A stretch of 41,529 nt of DNA from an uncultured Lachnospiraceae bacterium (GCA_947626965.1 CANQUH010000014.1:1-41529); one strand, 5' to 3'. Counted from the stretch's first letter, positions 32,175 to 41,352 are shown. Numbers and translations are program-made. The notes: a model not told the origin generated them from the sequence alone.

Positions 32175-33851
32175 TTATGCCTGTCCTGCATGAGACTCGG
32201 ACATATGATTGATCGCGGTCAGAAGCGCATCAATGGATGCACGGATAATATCCACATCGAGACCCGCGCCCCAATGGATCTTGCCGTTTTTGTCACGGAT
32301 TCCGACATACGCGATCGCACGGGAGCTGGAGCTCTGTTCAAGCGCATGTTCCTCATATGTCACAAGATCATATTCCAGACGGAAATGACGCTTCATCGCA
32401 TTGCTGACTGCATTCAGACGGCCATTTCCGGAGGCAACAATAACGCTCTTCTTCTCATTGTACGTAGCGGTTACCTCTGCGATAATTCCATTATGCTGTT
32501 TGAAATGTACCTCGTCGATCCTGTACGGTACCGTAATATTCTCGAATTTTTCCTTGAACAGCTGGAAAATTTCGTCCGGAGAAAGCTCCTTCTGGCGCAG
32601 GTCGGAGGCATCCTTCGCAATATAGCCCATCGCCTCACGCATCTTCTTCGGAAGCTTCAGGCCATAGTGCTGCTCAAGGATATAACCCACACCGCCCTTG
32701 CCGGACTGGCTGTTGATCCGGATGACATCCGCGTCGTAGGATCTTCCGATATCGGTCGGATCGATCGGCAGATACGGCACTGTCCAGAGTTCACTGTGAT
32801 TCTCCTCACGGTATTTCATTCCCTTTGCGATCGCGTCCTGATGAGAACCGGAAAAGGCGGCAAACACGAGCGCGCCGCTGTACGGGCTTCTCTCGTCCAC
32901 TTTCATGCCCGTGTAGCTCTCGTAGGATTCCGACACACCCGTCATGTCTGTAAAGTCAAGTTCCGGATCGACTCCCTGCGCATACATGTTCATTGCCAGA
33001 GTGACAATATCCACGTTTCCGGTACGCTCCCCATTTCCAAACAGAGTACCTTCAATGCGGTCTGCTCCTGCCAGAAGTCCCATCTCCGCATCAGAGATTC
33101 CGCAGCCGCGGTCGTTATGCGGATGAAGAGAGAGCACAACATTTTCACGGTATTTCAGGTTATCGTTTACGTACTCGATCTGGCTCGCATACACATGCGG
33201 CATCGACATCTGCACCGTACTCGGAAGATTGATGATCGCTTTCCTGTCCGCGGTCGGCTGCCATACGTCAAGCACTGCGTTGCACACTTCCACCGCATAG
33301 TCAACTTCTGTCCCGGTAAAGCTCTCCGGGCTGTACTCAAACCGATACTTTGCGTGAGCCTCCTCTGACAGTTCTTTTAAAAGCTTTGCCCCATCCACGG
33401 CAATCTGAAGAATCTCCTCTTTGGATTTGCGGAATACCTGCTCACGCTGTGCAAGAGAAGTAGAATTGTATACGTGAACGATCGCATTTTTTGCTCCCTT
33501 GAGCGCCTCAAACGTCTTGCGGATGATATGATCGCGCGCCTGTGTGAGCACCTGGATGGTCACGTCGTCCGGAATCAGATTCTGCTCGATCAAAGCACGC
33601 AGAAACTGATATTCTGTATCGGAGGCCGCCGGAAAACCTACTTCAATCTCTTTGAATCCAATCTTGACGAGAAGCTTGAAGAAATTGATTTTCTGCTCCA
33701 GGGACATCGGAACCACAAGCGCCTGATTTCCGTCGCGCAGGTCAACGCTGCACCAGACCGGAGCATGGTCAACGTATTCTTTCTCCGTCCATTTCATGCT
33801 GCGGACCGGAGGCATAAAATACTGTCTTGTGTATTTCCTGTAATTCATCAT
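32175..33851 (-). CDS. leuA: 2-Isopropylmalate synthase (long, type 2)
   Basis: 558 residues. Opens with YFMPPVRSMKWTEKEYVDHA and WCSVDLRDGNQAL, the pattern of the yeast/mycobacterial-type enzyme rather than the short E. coli LeuA. The TIM barrel has the metal ligands in HPHNDRGCG and the GNGERTGN loop; the C-terminal leucine-sensing (LeuA dimer) domain begins about residue 430. It joins acetyl-CoA to 2-oxoisovalerate in the first step of leucine synthesis and fits ilvN-ilvC at the left end. Two adjacent ATGs; AAGGAG about 10 bases upstream. leuBCD are not adjacent. Controlled by a T-box leader (33910-34200). Confidence 0.95.
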   Translation of the reverse strand: MMNYRKYTRQYFMPPVRSMKWTEKEYVDHAPVWCSVDLRDGNQALVVPMSLEQKINFFKLLVKIGFKEIEVGFPAASDTEYQFLRALIEQNLIPDDVTIQVLTQARDHIIRKTFEALKGAKNAIVHVYNSTSLAQREQVFRKSKEEILQIAVDGAKLLKELSEEAHAKYRFEYSPESFTGTEVDYAVEVCNAVLDVWQPTADRKAIINLPSTVQMSMPHVYASQIEYVNDNLKYRENVVLSLHPHNDRGCGISDAEMGLLAGADRIEGTLFGNGERTGNVDIVTLAMNMYAQGVDPELDFTDMTGVSESYESYTGMKVDERSPYSGALVFAAFSGSHQDAIAKGMKYREENHSELWTVPYLPIDPTDIGRSYDADVIRINSQSGKGGVGYILEQHYGLKLPKKMREAMGYIAKDASDLRQKELSPDEIFQLFKEKFENITVPYRIDEVHFKQHNGIIAEVTATYNEKKSVIVASGNGRLNAVSNAMKRHFRLEYDLVTYEEHALEQSSSSRAIAYVGIRDKNGKIHWGAGLDVDIIRASIDALLTAINHMSESHAGQA

Positions 33852-33909
33852 TTTTCATCTTCTCCTTTTCTGTTTTAAATAGCTGAATAGCTGAAATTTC
33901 CTGTGACAT

Positions 33910-34200
33910 AAAAAACCGCCTCCTATGGCAAAAGCCAAAGAGACGGAAGATACACTAAATCTTTCGCGGTACCACTCTTATTCATGAATACTCACACACT
34001 CTCAGATACACCGGACCACGTCTGACACGCTTCCTGATATCCTTCCCATATAACGGTGGGAACCGTCTGCGCCTACTCTTCTGTCACATCAATATGAGAC
34101 ATAATTTGGGGCAGCCGCTCCGGGGCGAGTTCCCGCAGCCGTTTTTAATATCTCACACCATCCGATATCTCTCTGAAAAAACCGACTGAAGTACTATTCC
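33910..34200 (-). promoter_or_regulatory. T-box leader (leucine-type) of leuA
   Basis: The minus-strand leader holds the T-box sequence AGAGTGGTACCGCG (33978-33965). A terminator CCGTCTCTTTGGC / GCCATAGGAGGCGG follows (33946-33916) with TTTTTT (33915-33910). The antiterminator is possible through AGAG.GG with CCGTCTCT. A long stem I lies upstream, with the conserved GGTGTGAGA-type element near 34157-34149. In the 3' side of stem I, CTC (34098-34096) is followed by A, the best candidate specifier codon for tRNA-Leu; this choice is inferred. Uncharged tRNA would allow leuA expression. Confidence 0.88.
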
Positions 34201-34235
34201 CCTTCAACGCATTTATCAAAAATTCAATTGTTCCT

Positions 34236-34264
34236 ACCTTATCATTGAAAACAGATTTTGTCAA
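34236..34264 (-). promoter_or_regulatory. Promoter of the leuA T-box transcript
   Basis: TTGACA (34264-34259), 17 bases, TAAGGT (34241-34236) on the minus strand. Confidence 0.65.
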
Positions 34265-34287
34265 TAGTAAATTTTCAGCCTGACATG

Positions 34288-34887
34288 TCAGTCCAGCACT
34301 TTCCGGATCGCAGACAGGGAAAATCCCTTTCTCATGAGAAACTGATAAAACTTCTCCCTCGTCTTCTGGTCCGCTTCTTCCGGATGATAGCGTTTCTTCT
34401 GCTGCCAGTAGCGGATCTGTTCCTCCTCGTCAGGAACGTCGACCTGTTCGAACGCCTTTTCAATATCTTCACGGGAAACTCCCCTGCTCTTCAGCTCGCT
34501 CACCAGCTGCAGCCGGCTCCGGCTGTCCTTGCGGTAATCGATGTAAGCGGCCGCATAGCGCACATCGTCAATGTAGTGGAATCCCTTTACATAATCGATC
34601 GCATAGTCAACGAGAAATTCCGGAAACATGGAATCTCTGAGCTTTTTGCGAAGCTGAAATTCCGTACGGTCCATTTTCAAAAGAAAATACATTGCCCTCT
34701 GGCACACCTTTTTGGGAAGAAGCTCCTCCATGATCTCACAGTAAGCTTCCTCCTCCAGAAAAGCGCCTCCGCGGATGCCATAGTGCTCCACTTCGGTTTT
34801 ATTCAGGGGAAAAAATTCCCCTCCTTCCAGATGAATCAGATATCGTGTGGCTGAAACTGACTCAAGACTTGTGATCCGATGCATCAT
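34288..34887 (-). CDS. recX: Regulatory protein RecX
   Basis: 199 residues with the three-helix RecX repeats: AMYFLLKMDRTEFQLRKKLR, then VDYAIDYVKGFHYIDDVRYA, SRSRLQLVSELKSRGVSRED and the C-terminal KFYQFLMRKGFSLSAIRKVL. RecX binds RecA filaments and limits them. It begins 7 bases after recA, with GGAG just at the recA stop, so it is cotranscribed with recA. Start at either of two adjacent ATGs. Confidence 0.95.
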   Translation of the reverse strand: MMHRITSLESVSATRYLIHLEGGEFFPLNKTEVEHYGIRGGAFLEEEAYCEIMEELLPKKVCQRAMYFLLKMDRTEFQLRKKLRDSMFPEFLVDYAIDYVKGFHYIDDVRYAAAYIDYRKDSRSRLQLVSELKSRGVSREDIEKAFEQVDVPDEEEQIRYWQQKKRYHPEEADQKTREKFYQFLMRKGFSLSAIRKVLD

Positions 34888-34894
34888 CCGTCAT

Positions 34895-36061
34895 CTACTC
34901 CATATCGGTATCTTCTTCTTCGAGCTGCGCAAAAAGATCCTCCTCAAGATCGTCCGCCGGAAGCTGTACGGCAGCCTCATCCGGCGCCTTGGCGCCGCCC
35001 GTCTTTCCAGACTTTCTGCCGGAACCCTTTGACTCGGATTCCTCCTTCTTTGCGGATTCCTCCCCGGAAGAAATCAGGCCATATTTCTGCCGGACTTTCA
35101 TTTCCACTTCTTCCATCATCTCCGGATGTTCCCGGAGATAAATCTTTGCATTTTCCCTGCCCTGTCCGATCTTGTTTCCCTCATATCCGTACCACGCGCC
35201 GCTCTTGTTGATGATATTGTTGACCGCGGCCAGATCGAGAATATCCCCCTCACGGGAGATTCCTTTCCCGAACATGATATCAAATTCCGCCTCCTTGAAC
35301 GGCGGAGCAATTTTATTTTTTACTACCTTGACTCTTGTCCTGTTGCCGATCACCTCGCCGCTCTGCTTCAGGGCTTCCGTCCTTCTGACATCCATGCGGA
35401 TCGAGGAATAGAACTTCAGCGCACGGCCGCCCGTCGTCGTCTCCGGATTGCCGAACATGACGCCGACCTTTTCCCTGAGCTGATTGATAAAGATCACGCT
35501 GCAGTTTGACTTGCTGATCACGCCGGTCAGCTTTCGGAGAGCCTGCGACATCAGCCTCGCATGCAGACCGACATGGCTGTCGCCCATATCCCCGTCAATT
35601 TCGGCCTTCGGAACGAGAGCCGCTACAGAGTCCACAATAATGATATCAATCGCTCCGGAGCGGACCATCGTCTCCGTGATCTCAAGCGCCTGCTCCCCGT
35701 TATCCGGCTGGGAAATATAGAGATTGTCGATATCAACGCCGATATTTTTCGCATAAACCGGGTCAAGCGCATGTTCCGCGTCGATAAAGCCTGCAATACC
35801 TCCGCGCTTTTGCACCTCGGCTACCATGTGCAGCGCAACCGTCGTCTTGCCGCTCGACTCCGGACCATAGATTTCCACAATACGCCCCTTGGGAATTCCT
35901 CCAAGGCCAAGCGCTATATCAAGACTCAGCGAACCCGTGGGAACGGTTTCCACATTCATACTTGCTTCCGCTCCGAGCTTCATCACGGAACCTTTGCCAA
36001 ACTGCCTCTCAATCTGTGCGAGAGCAGCTTCCAGTGCTTTCATTTTGTCGTCCTGTCCCAT
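34895..36061 (-). CDS. recA: Recombinase RecA
   Basis: 388 residues. Walker [10 protein letters not shown], Walker [11 protein letters not shown], loop [20 protein letters not shown] and the EHALDP segment are all present; the last 50 residues are an acidic/basic tail rich in Glu, Lys, Ser. It carries out strand exchange in recombinational repair and SOS control. AAGGAG lies 7 bases before the ATG. Own promoter (36100-36130) directly behind rseP; recX follows. No clear LexA box was seen. Confidence 0.98.
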   Translation of the reverse strand: MGQDDKMKALEAALAQIERQFGKGSVMKLGAEASMNVETVPTGSLSLDIALGLGGIPKGRIVEIYGPESSGKTTVALHMVAEVQKRGGIAGFIDAEHALDPVYAKNIGVDIDNLYISQPDNGEQALEITETMVRSGAIDIIIVDSVAALVPKAEIDGDMGDSHVGLHARLMSQALRKLTGVISKSNCSVIFINQLREKVGVMFGNPETTTGGRALKFYSSIRMDVRRTEALKQSGEVIGNRTRVKVVKNKIAPPFKEAEFDIMFGKGISREGDILDLAAVNNIINKSGAWYGYEGNKIGQGRENAKIYLREHPEMMEEVEMKVRQKYGLISSGEESAKKEESESKGSGRKSGKTGGAKAPDEAAVQLPADDLEEDLFAQLEEEDTDME

Positions 36062-36099
36062 ATCCTGTCTCCTTATATAGAACTTATAAAACTATAATT

Positions 36100-36130
36100 A
36101 TTATATATCATTATTTTGTGATTCTGTCAA
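36100..36130 (-). promoter_or_regulatory. Promoter for recA
   Basis: Perfect TTGACA (36130-36125) with TATATA at 17 bases (36107-36102) or TATAAT at 19 (36105-36100). It begins right at the rseP stop codon. Confidence 0.65.
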
Positions 36131-37174
36131 CTAAAAAAGGATTTTTTTCACATCATTAAACATGATAACAACCATTAAAAGCATTAAAAGGATCAATCCG
36201 GCGAAGTGAATTCTGGCTTCCATCTCCGGATCCACCTTTTTCCGTCTTATGGCCTCCAGAAACAGGAAGACAAGGCGTCCTCCGTCGAGAGCCGGAATCG
36301 GAAGCAGGTTCATGACACCCAGATTCGCCGTAAGCAGTATGGCTATGTTCAGCATGTTCAGCCAGATATAGAAAAGACCGGAGGACCGGCTCTCCTCATA
36401 CGTTTCACCGATCATATCCACCACGCCCACAGGACCTGACATGTCGTCAAGACTTACGCTGCCGTGTACAAGCATTCCAAGACTCTGCAGCGTGACGTCA
36501 ATCCAGTAATATACCTCATATGCGCTGTACCGGAGCGTATCAAGGGGACCGGTCCGCGCCCGGTAGCTGCTTCCCGGGATTCCAAAGCGGTAGGCTCCGT
36601 CCATGATTTCCGGAACGATTGTCGTATCATAAATCTGCCCCTCACGCTCATATTCAAAGCGGACAGGCTGTCCCTGGCGGAACTCTTCCTGATGAAACAT
36701 GACGTAATTGGAAATCTGGCGGTACAGCCGTATGCGCTTTCCGTTCATGCGGATGAGTCTGTCGCCCTTCTGCAGTCCTCCTGCCTGTGCGGGAGAGCCC
36801 TCGGAAACTCCCGGAAGAACAGGGGCGTCATATCCTATGCTGCCCACAATAAAAATCGACAGCACAAACGCAAGGATAAAGTTAAACAGCGGTCCGGCGG
36901 CAACCACCAGGATGCGCGCCCAGACGGAAGCGCTTCCGAAGGTTCCTTCTCCTTCTTCCTCTCCGTCTTCCCCGAGCATCATGCAGGACCCGCCAAACGG
37001 CAGCAGCTTCCATGAATACCGGGTTCCGCCCTTTGTAAAGCTCAGAAGCCTCGGCCCCATCCCCAGGGAAAATTCCACCACGGTAATCCTGTTCATCTTT
37101 GCGAAAAGGAAATGTCCGAACTCATGCACGATTATAATTACGCTGAACACCAGCAGCGCAACGATTATATTCAA
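36131..37174 (-). CDS. rseP: Site-2 type zinc metalloprotease RseP/RasP
   Basis: 347 residues. Zinc motif HEFGH in the first membrane helix, a PDZ domain in the middle (GSPAQAGGLQKGDRLIRMNG), then LLPIPALDGGRLV, the LDG motif of the second catalytic helix. It cuts membrane-bound regulators within the membrane (anti-sigma factors, signal peptides). No ATG fits: TTG at 37174 directly follows the dxr stop, with AGGTGG 4 bases before; another TTG 6 codons upstream lacks a ribosome site. Part of the conserved pyrH-frr-uppS-cdsA-dxr-rseP run. Confidence 0.93.
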   Translation of the reverse strand: MNIIVALLVFSVIIIVHEFGHFLFAKMNRITVVEFSLGMGPRLLSFTKGGTRYSWKLLPFGGSCMMLGEDGEEEGEGTFGSASVWARILVVAAGPLFNFILAFVLSIFIVGSIGYDAPVLPGVSEGSPAQAGGLQKGDRLIRMNGKRIRLYRQISNYVMFHQEEFRQGQPVRFEYEREGQIYDTTIVPEIMDGAYRFGIPGSSYRARTGPLDTLRYSAYEVYYWIDVTLQSLGMLVHGSVSLDDMSGPVGVVDMIGETYEESRSSGLFYIWLNMLNIAILLTANLGVMNLLPIPALDGGRLVFLFLEAIRRKKVDPEMEARIHFAGLILLMLLMVVIMFNDVKKILF

Positions 37175-37175
37175 G

Positions 37176-38318
37176 TTACCACCTGCTTTCAATCATATCA
37201 TAAACACTCTGCTCCACTTCCAGAATCTGGCGGATGTCAGGAGCAGCAATCACCCGATGCGCGTCCATACATTCCCGGATGATTCGGTATATGTCCGTAA
37301 AGCCGATTTCCCTGTGCAGAAATTTGCTCACCGCACGCTCATTTGCAGCATTGAACACGGTCGGCATGGAACCGCCGGCACGTGCGGCCTCGAACGCATA
37401 GGAAAGTCCGGAGAACGTTTCCATATCGGGTTCTTCAAAGGTAATACTTCCCAGTTTTGCAAAATCAAGACGGTCTCCCGCCAGATATCTCCGCTCGGGA
37501 TAATACAGGGCATACTGGATCGGCAGCTTCATGTCAGGAGTCCCAAGCTGGGCGATCACAGCGCCGTCCGTAAATTCTACCATGGAATGAATCACACTCT
37601 GCGGCTGAACAACCACCTGAATCTGGTCCAGCTCCACATCAAAAAGCCACCGTGCCTCCATAATCTCAAGTCCTTTGTTCACCAGCGTGGCGGAGTCGAT
37701 GGTAATCTTTTGTCCCATATTCCAGTTTGGATGGCGGAGCGCATCCTCGACATGCATTTTTTCCAGATCTTCTCTCTTTTTTCCGCGGAACGGACCTCCT
37801 GAAGCAGTCAGCAGCAGTTTTGCGATCTGAGAACGGTTCTCGCCGTTCAGAGACTGAAAAATTGCGCTGTGTTCGCTGTCCACCGGCAGAATTTTCACTC
37901 CGCACTCTTTTGCAAGAGGCATGATGATATGGCCTGCCGTCACCAGCGTTTCTTTATTTGCGAGCGCAATGTCCTTTCCCGCGCGGATTGCGGTCACTGT
38001 CGGAACAAGTCCGATCATTCCGACGATTGCCGTCACAAGAAGCTCCGATTCCGGGCACGCGGCAGCCGCCTCAAGTCCTTCCATCCCGCACAGAATTTCC
38101 ACGTCAAGATCTGACACTGCCGTCCTGAGTTCTCTTGCGTCTTCTTCCGACCACACGGCTGCCAGACGCGGGCCAAATTCCCGGATCTGCTGTTCCAGCA
38201 GACGGATGTTCCGGCCTGCGCTTACGGCCGCCACTTTCAGATCTTTATTTCTTCTCACAATCTCCAACGTCTGGGTTCCGATCGAACCGGTAGATCCCAG
38301 TATTGAAATTGTCTTCAT
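37176..38318 (-). CDS. dxr: 1-Deoxy-D-xylulose 5-phosphate reductoisomerase
   Basis: 380 residues. NADPH motif GSTGSIGTQTLEI at the start; substrate/metal residues in NKETLV, VDSEHSAIFQ, LTASGGPFRG and HPNWNMGQKITIDSATL. It makes 2-C-methylerythritol phosphate, the second step of the non-mevalonate isoprenoid pathway that feeds uppS. GGAGG lies 6 bases before the ATG; it lies 14 bases behind cdsA and touches rseP. Confidence 0.97.
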   Translation of the reverse strand: MKTISILGSTGSIGTQTLEIVRRNKDLKVAAVSAGRNIRLLEQQIREFGPRLAAVWSEEDARELRTAVSDLDVEILCGMEGLEAAAACPESELLVTAIVGMIGLVPTVTAIRAGKDIALANKETLVTAGHIIMPLAKECGVKILPVDSEHSAIFQSLNGENRSQIAKLLLTASGGPFRGKKREDLEKMHVEDALRHPNWNMGQKITIDSATLVNKGLEIMEARWLFDVELDQIQVVVQPQSVIHSMVEFTDGAVIAQLGTPDMKLPIQYALYYPERRYLAGDRLDFAKLGSITFEEPDMETFSGLSYAFEAARAGGSMPTVFNAANERAVSKFLHREIGFTDIYRIIRECMDAHRVIAAPDIRQILEVEQSVYDMIESRW

Positions 38319-38332
38319 TGTATTCCTCCTCT

Positions 38333-39142
38333 TTACAGCAGATACAAAGCCAGGTAGTAGATCACCGGCGCTATGAAGATCACGCTGTCAAAACGGTCCA
38401 TGATGCCTCCATGCCCCGGAATCAGGGTGCCGTAATCTTTTATATCATAATTTCTTTTGATCGCTGAGGCTGCAAGATCCCCGATCATGGAGAGAAGTCC
38501 GCCGGCTGCACAGATCACGGCAAAGCTCAGCACAAGATTTCCATCTGCCGCCGCATGACCTCTGACTGCAGCGCCGTAGACTGCGCCGAGAAGCGCCGAC
38601 CCCAAAACGCCGCCCACTGCCCCTTCCACAGATTTCTTCGGACTCAGTTTCGGCGTCATTTTGTGTTTTCCGATCAGCTTTCCAACACAGTATGCACAGG
38701 TATCGCATCCCCAGGAGGCAAAAAAAACAAGCCAGACCAGATAAACGCCGTGATCAAGAATCCTGAGCAGATAAATATTTGAAAGCATCACGGCCGCGTA
38801 TACCATACTGAAAAAAGCGGCCGTCACCTGCCTGGCGTGATAACGCGGATATGAAAATACATAGACTGCCATAATGACAATGAGCGTTCCCGTCAGCACC
38901 ATCATAGTATATGTCTGAGGCCGCCAGAATAACAATGCATAATAGACGGCCGTCCCCAGATAACCGGCTCCGGAGAGCAGCGGAATCCCTTTGTCTTCCA
39001 CCTGGAATACCCGGTACAGCTCATGGATTCCGATCAGCGATACAACAAGAAGCGTCGCCGCAAGCACCGGTCCCCCGCTTATGATCGTGATAAGCGCTGC
39101 CGCTACCAGAACAATTCCGCTTCCCAGTCTTGTCCAGAACAT
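38333..39142 (-). CDS. cdsA: Phosphatidate cytidylyltransferase
   Basis: 269 residues with about seven membrane helices. The family signature is in the C-terminal half: WGCDTCAYCVGKLIGKHKM, LSPKKSVEGAVGG and GHGGIMDRFDS. Makes CDP-diacylglycerol for phospholipids. AAGGAG lies 7 bases before the ATG. Fits between uppS and dxr as in other Firmicutes. Confidence 0.95.
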   Translation of the reverse strand: MFWTRLGSGIVLVAAALITIISGGPVLAATLLVVSLIGIHELYRVFQVEDKGIPLLSGAGYLGTAVYYALLFWRPQTYTMMVLTGTLIVIMAVYVFSYPRYHARQVTAAFFSMVYAAVMLSNIYLLRILDHGVYLVWLVFFASWGCDTCAYCVGKLIGKHKMTPKLSPKKSVEGAVGGVLGSALLGAVYGAAVRGHAAADGNLVLSFAVICAAGGLLSMIGDLAASAIKRNYDIKDYGTLIPGHGGIMDRFDSVIFIAPVIYYLALYLL

Positions 39143-39212
39143 GACAAATCTCCTTCCCTTCCTTCAATTTCCTGTTTTGTTTCATAATTCAAACCTGCCG
39201 CTGATCTCTGCT

Positions 39213-39923
39213 CTAACTGTCCTCCTTGATGCCGCCGTAACGTCTTTCCCTGCTGTTGTACTTCTCGATTGCCTTCATCAGATCGTCTTTTGTAAAAGCG
39301 GGCCACGGAACCTCCGTAAAGTAAAATTCCGTGTAGGCGAGCTGCCACATCAGATAGTTGGACAGACGCAGTTCTCCGCTCGTACGGATCAGCAGATCCG
39401 GATCAGGAATCTCCGCCGTATCAAGATAACCGGCAAAAATTTCCTCCGTGATCTCCGGGGGACTGATTTTTCCTTCCACACAGTCCGCCGAAAGACGGCG
39501 GATGGCGCGCACAATCTCATCCCTGCTTCCGTAGTTGATCGCGATCTGAAAATTCAGTCCGGTATTTTCTTTTGACGACTCCACAAGATTTCTCAGACTC
39601 TCCTGCAGATCTGGCGCCAGAGCCGAAGGCTCCCCGAGCACGCGGACTTTCATATTGTTGTCGCTCGCCGTCTTGATGCAGGTTTTGGTATATCTTCGGA
39701 AAAGACGCATCAGCGCGTCCACCTCATCCTTTGAGCGTTTCCAGTTTTCCGTCGAGAACAGATAAACCGTGAGGTATTTGATTCCCATATTCCAGGCGTC
39801 TTCACAGATTACTTCCAGGTTCTGCGCTCCTTTTACATGCCCATAATTGCGCGGCATTCCCTTGCTTTTTGCCCATCGCCCGTTTCCATCCAGAATGATT
39901 GCAACATGCTGCGGAATTACCAT
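39213..39923 (-). CDS. uppS: Undecaprenyl diphosphate synthase (cis-prenyltransferase)
   Basis: 236 residues. IPQHVAIILDGNGRWAKSKG carries the catalytic Asp; LFSTENWKRS and LIRTSGELRLSNYLMWQ are standard. It adds isoprene units to farnesyl diphosphate to give the cell-wall lipid carrier. The ATG at 39923 has GGGAGG 8 bases upstream; the GTG two codons earlier is too close to that site. A 109-base gap with a repeat and hairpin separates it from frr. Confidence 0.96.
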   Translation of the reverse strand: MVIPQHVAIILDGNGRWAKSKGMPRNYGHVKGAQNLEVICEDAWNMGIKYLTVYLFSTENWKRSKDEVDALMRLFRRYTKTCIKTASDNNMKVRVLGEPSALAPDLQESLRNLVESSKENTGLNFQIAINYGSRDEIVRAIRRLSADCVEGKISPPEITEEIFAGYLDTAEIPDPDLLIRTSGELRLSNYLMWQLAYTEFYFTEVPWPAFTKDDLMKAIEKYNSRERRYGGIKEDS

Positions 39924-39945
39924 AAGCACATCCTCCCGTTTTCAA

Positions 39946-39958
39946 ATTCAAGACTCGC
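39946..39958. repeat. Copy of the ATTCAAGACTCGC 13-mer repeat
   Basis: Exact match to 216-228 and to the reverse complement of 3446-3458; here adjacent to the hairpin at 39962-39987 in the frr-uppS gap. Confidence 0.65.
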
Positions 39959-39961
39959 ACT

Positions 39962-39987
39962 AAGGGCATTGTCTGCACAATGCCCTT
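39962..39987. other. Strong hairpin in the frr-uppS gap
   Basis: AAGGGCATTGT/ACAATGCCCTT, a perfect 11-bp stem with a 4-base loop. On the gene strand no U-run follows, so it is more likely an RNA processing or stability site than a full terminator. Confidence 0.6.
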
Positions 39988-40032
39988 TTCTGTCCTTCGC
40001 GTATCAGCGGAAATATTTACCCGGTTCTCCTC

Positions 40033-40584
40033 CTATACCGTGAGGATCTCCTTTGATTTTTCATCGACTGCCTTGTCGATCTCCTTGATAAATTTATCAG
40101 TCATCTTCTGAACTTCGTCCTCGAGATCTTTTATCACGTCCTCCGAAACGTCCGTCTTGCCGAGCTTTTTCAGATAGTCGTTCGCGTCGCGCCGGATATT
40201 CCGAACCGCCACCTTGCCTGCCTCGCCTTTTTTGCGGACATCCTTCACCAGATCCTTTCTGCGCTCTTCCGTCAGCTCCGGAAATACAAGGCGGATGATC
40301 CTGCCGTCGTTAGACGGATTGATTCCAAGGTCTGATGTGAGAATCGCCTTCTCAATCTTTTTCACCATGCTCGCTTCCCACGGCTGGATCTGAAGGATTC
40401 TCGGCTCCGGCACCGTCACGTTGCCGACCTGCTGAATCGGAGTCGGAGTTCCGTAGTAATCCACGCGGATCTTGTTCAGAACGTTCGGATTCGCACGGCC
40501 TGCGCGGACAGTCGCAAACTCGCCAAGCAGATTATTGTAGGTTTTTGTCATTTTTTCTTCAAAAGCTTTGATTCTCTCGTCCAT
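40033..40584 (-). CDS. frr: Ribosome recycling factor
   Basis: 183 residues, normal length. MDERIKAFEEKMTKTYNNLL, EFATVRAGRANPNVLNKI, DYYGTPTPIQQVGNV, NDGRIIRLVFPELTEERRKD and the C-terminal helix are those of RRF. It splits post-termination ribosomes with EF-G. GGGAGG lies 5 bases before the ATG, 12 bases behind pyrH; the two are translated together. Confidence 0.98.
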   Translation of the reverse strand: MDERIKAFEEKMTKTYNNLLGEFATVRAGRANPNVLNKIRVDYYGTPTPIQQVGNVTVPEPRILQIQPWEASMVKKIEKAILTSDLGINPSNDGRIIRLVFPELTEERRKDLVKDVRKKGEAGKVAVRNIRRDANDYLKKLGKTDVSEDVIKDLEDEVQKMTDKFIKEIDKAVDEKSKEILTV

Positions 40585-40596
40585 TTTGTCCTCCCA

Positions 40597-41295
40597 TTAC
40601 ACCACTGTGACGCGGGTGCCGTTCAGGCGTCCGCTCACTGCATTCACGATACTGTTTTTCTCATTCAGGGCAAATACAAGCATTGGCATCTTCTGCTCCA
40701 TGCACATGATCGACGCAGTCATATCCACCACCTGGAGTTTTTTGTCTATGACTTCCTGGATCGAAACCTCCTCGTATTTCTTTGCGTCCGGATTGTCCTT
40801 TGGATCTCCGTCATAGACGCCGTCCACGGATTTCGCCAGAAGAATGACATCCGCTCCTATCTCAACGGCCCTCAGAACGGTAGCCGTGTCGGTCGAAAAA
40901 TAAGGATGCCCCGTTCCTCCGGCAAAGAACAGAACCTTTCCTTCCTTAAAGCAGGCATTTACTCTGTCAAGGGAAAACAGCTCTGTAAACGAGCCGCACA
41001 CAAAGGGCGTCATCACCTGTGTCTGCATACCGGCTGCGCGGAAAATTTCCGAGACATAAATGCAGTTCATAACCGTCGCGAGCATACCGATCTGGTCCGC
41101 CTTTGAGCGCTCGATATTGTTGCTGGAACGTCCTCTCCAGAAGTTGCCGCCTCCGATCACGATTCCAATCTCGATTCCCTGATCTGCAAGTACTTTCACC
41201 TGCTCTGCCACCTGCATGACAGTCGGTTCATCAAACCCTGTCTTCCGGCTGCCTGCCAGCGCTTCCCCGCTCAGTTTCAAAAGAACTCTTTTCAT
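40597..41295 (-). CDS. pyrH: UMP kinase
   Basis: 232 residues from the ATG at 41295 (GAGGAG 9 bases upstream; an ATG 7 codons earlier overlaps that site). Amino-acid-kinase fold: VLLKLSGEAL, VIGGGNFWRG, ADQIGMLATVMN, FFAGGTGHPYFSTDTA and VDGVYDGDPK. Phosphorylates UMP to UDP. In many Firmicutes rpsB-tsf lie just upstream; here 234 bases with no gene separate it from the right edge. Confidence 0.97.
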   Translation of the reverse strand: MKRVLLKLSGEALAGSRKTGFDEPTVMQVAEQVKVLADQGIEIGIVIGGGNFWRGRSSNNIERSKADQIGMLATVMNCIYVSEIFRAAGMQTQVMTPFVCGSFTELFSLDRVNACFKEGKVLFFAGGTGHPYFSTDTATVLRAVEIGADVILLAKSVDGVYDGDPKDNPDAKKYEEVSIQEVIDKKLQVVDMTASIMCMEQKMPMLVFALNEKNSIVNAVSGRLNGTRVTVV

Positions 41296-41352
41296 CTTAT
41301 TCTTCTCCTCGGTCATATAAATTTGTCCTGCAGAATCTGTGATTCTGACGTT

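Noticed and set aside
32070-33368. 432-codon open frame on the plus strand opposite leuA
   Set aside because: Antisense shadow of leuA; its beginning lies in an interspersed repeat and it has no family motif.
36062-36130. LexA (SOS) box before recA
   Set aside because: The best candidate, GAACTTATAAAAC, does not match the Gram-positive consensus CGAAC-N4-GTTCG in its right half.
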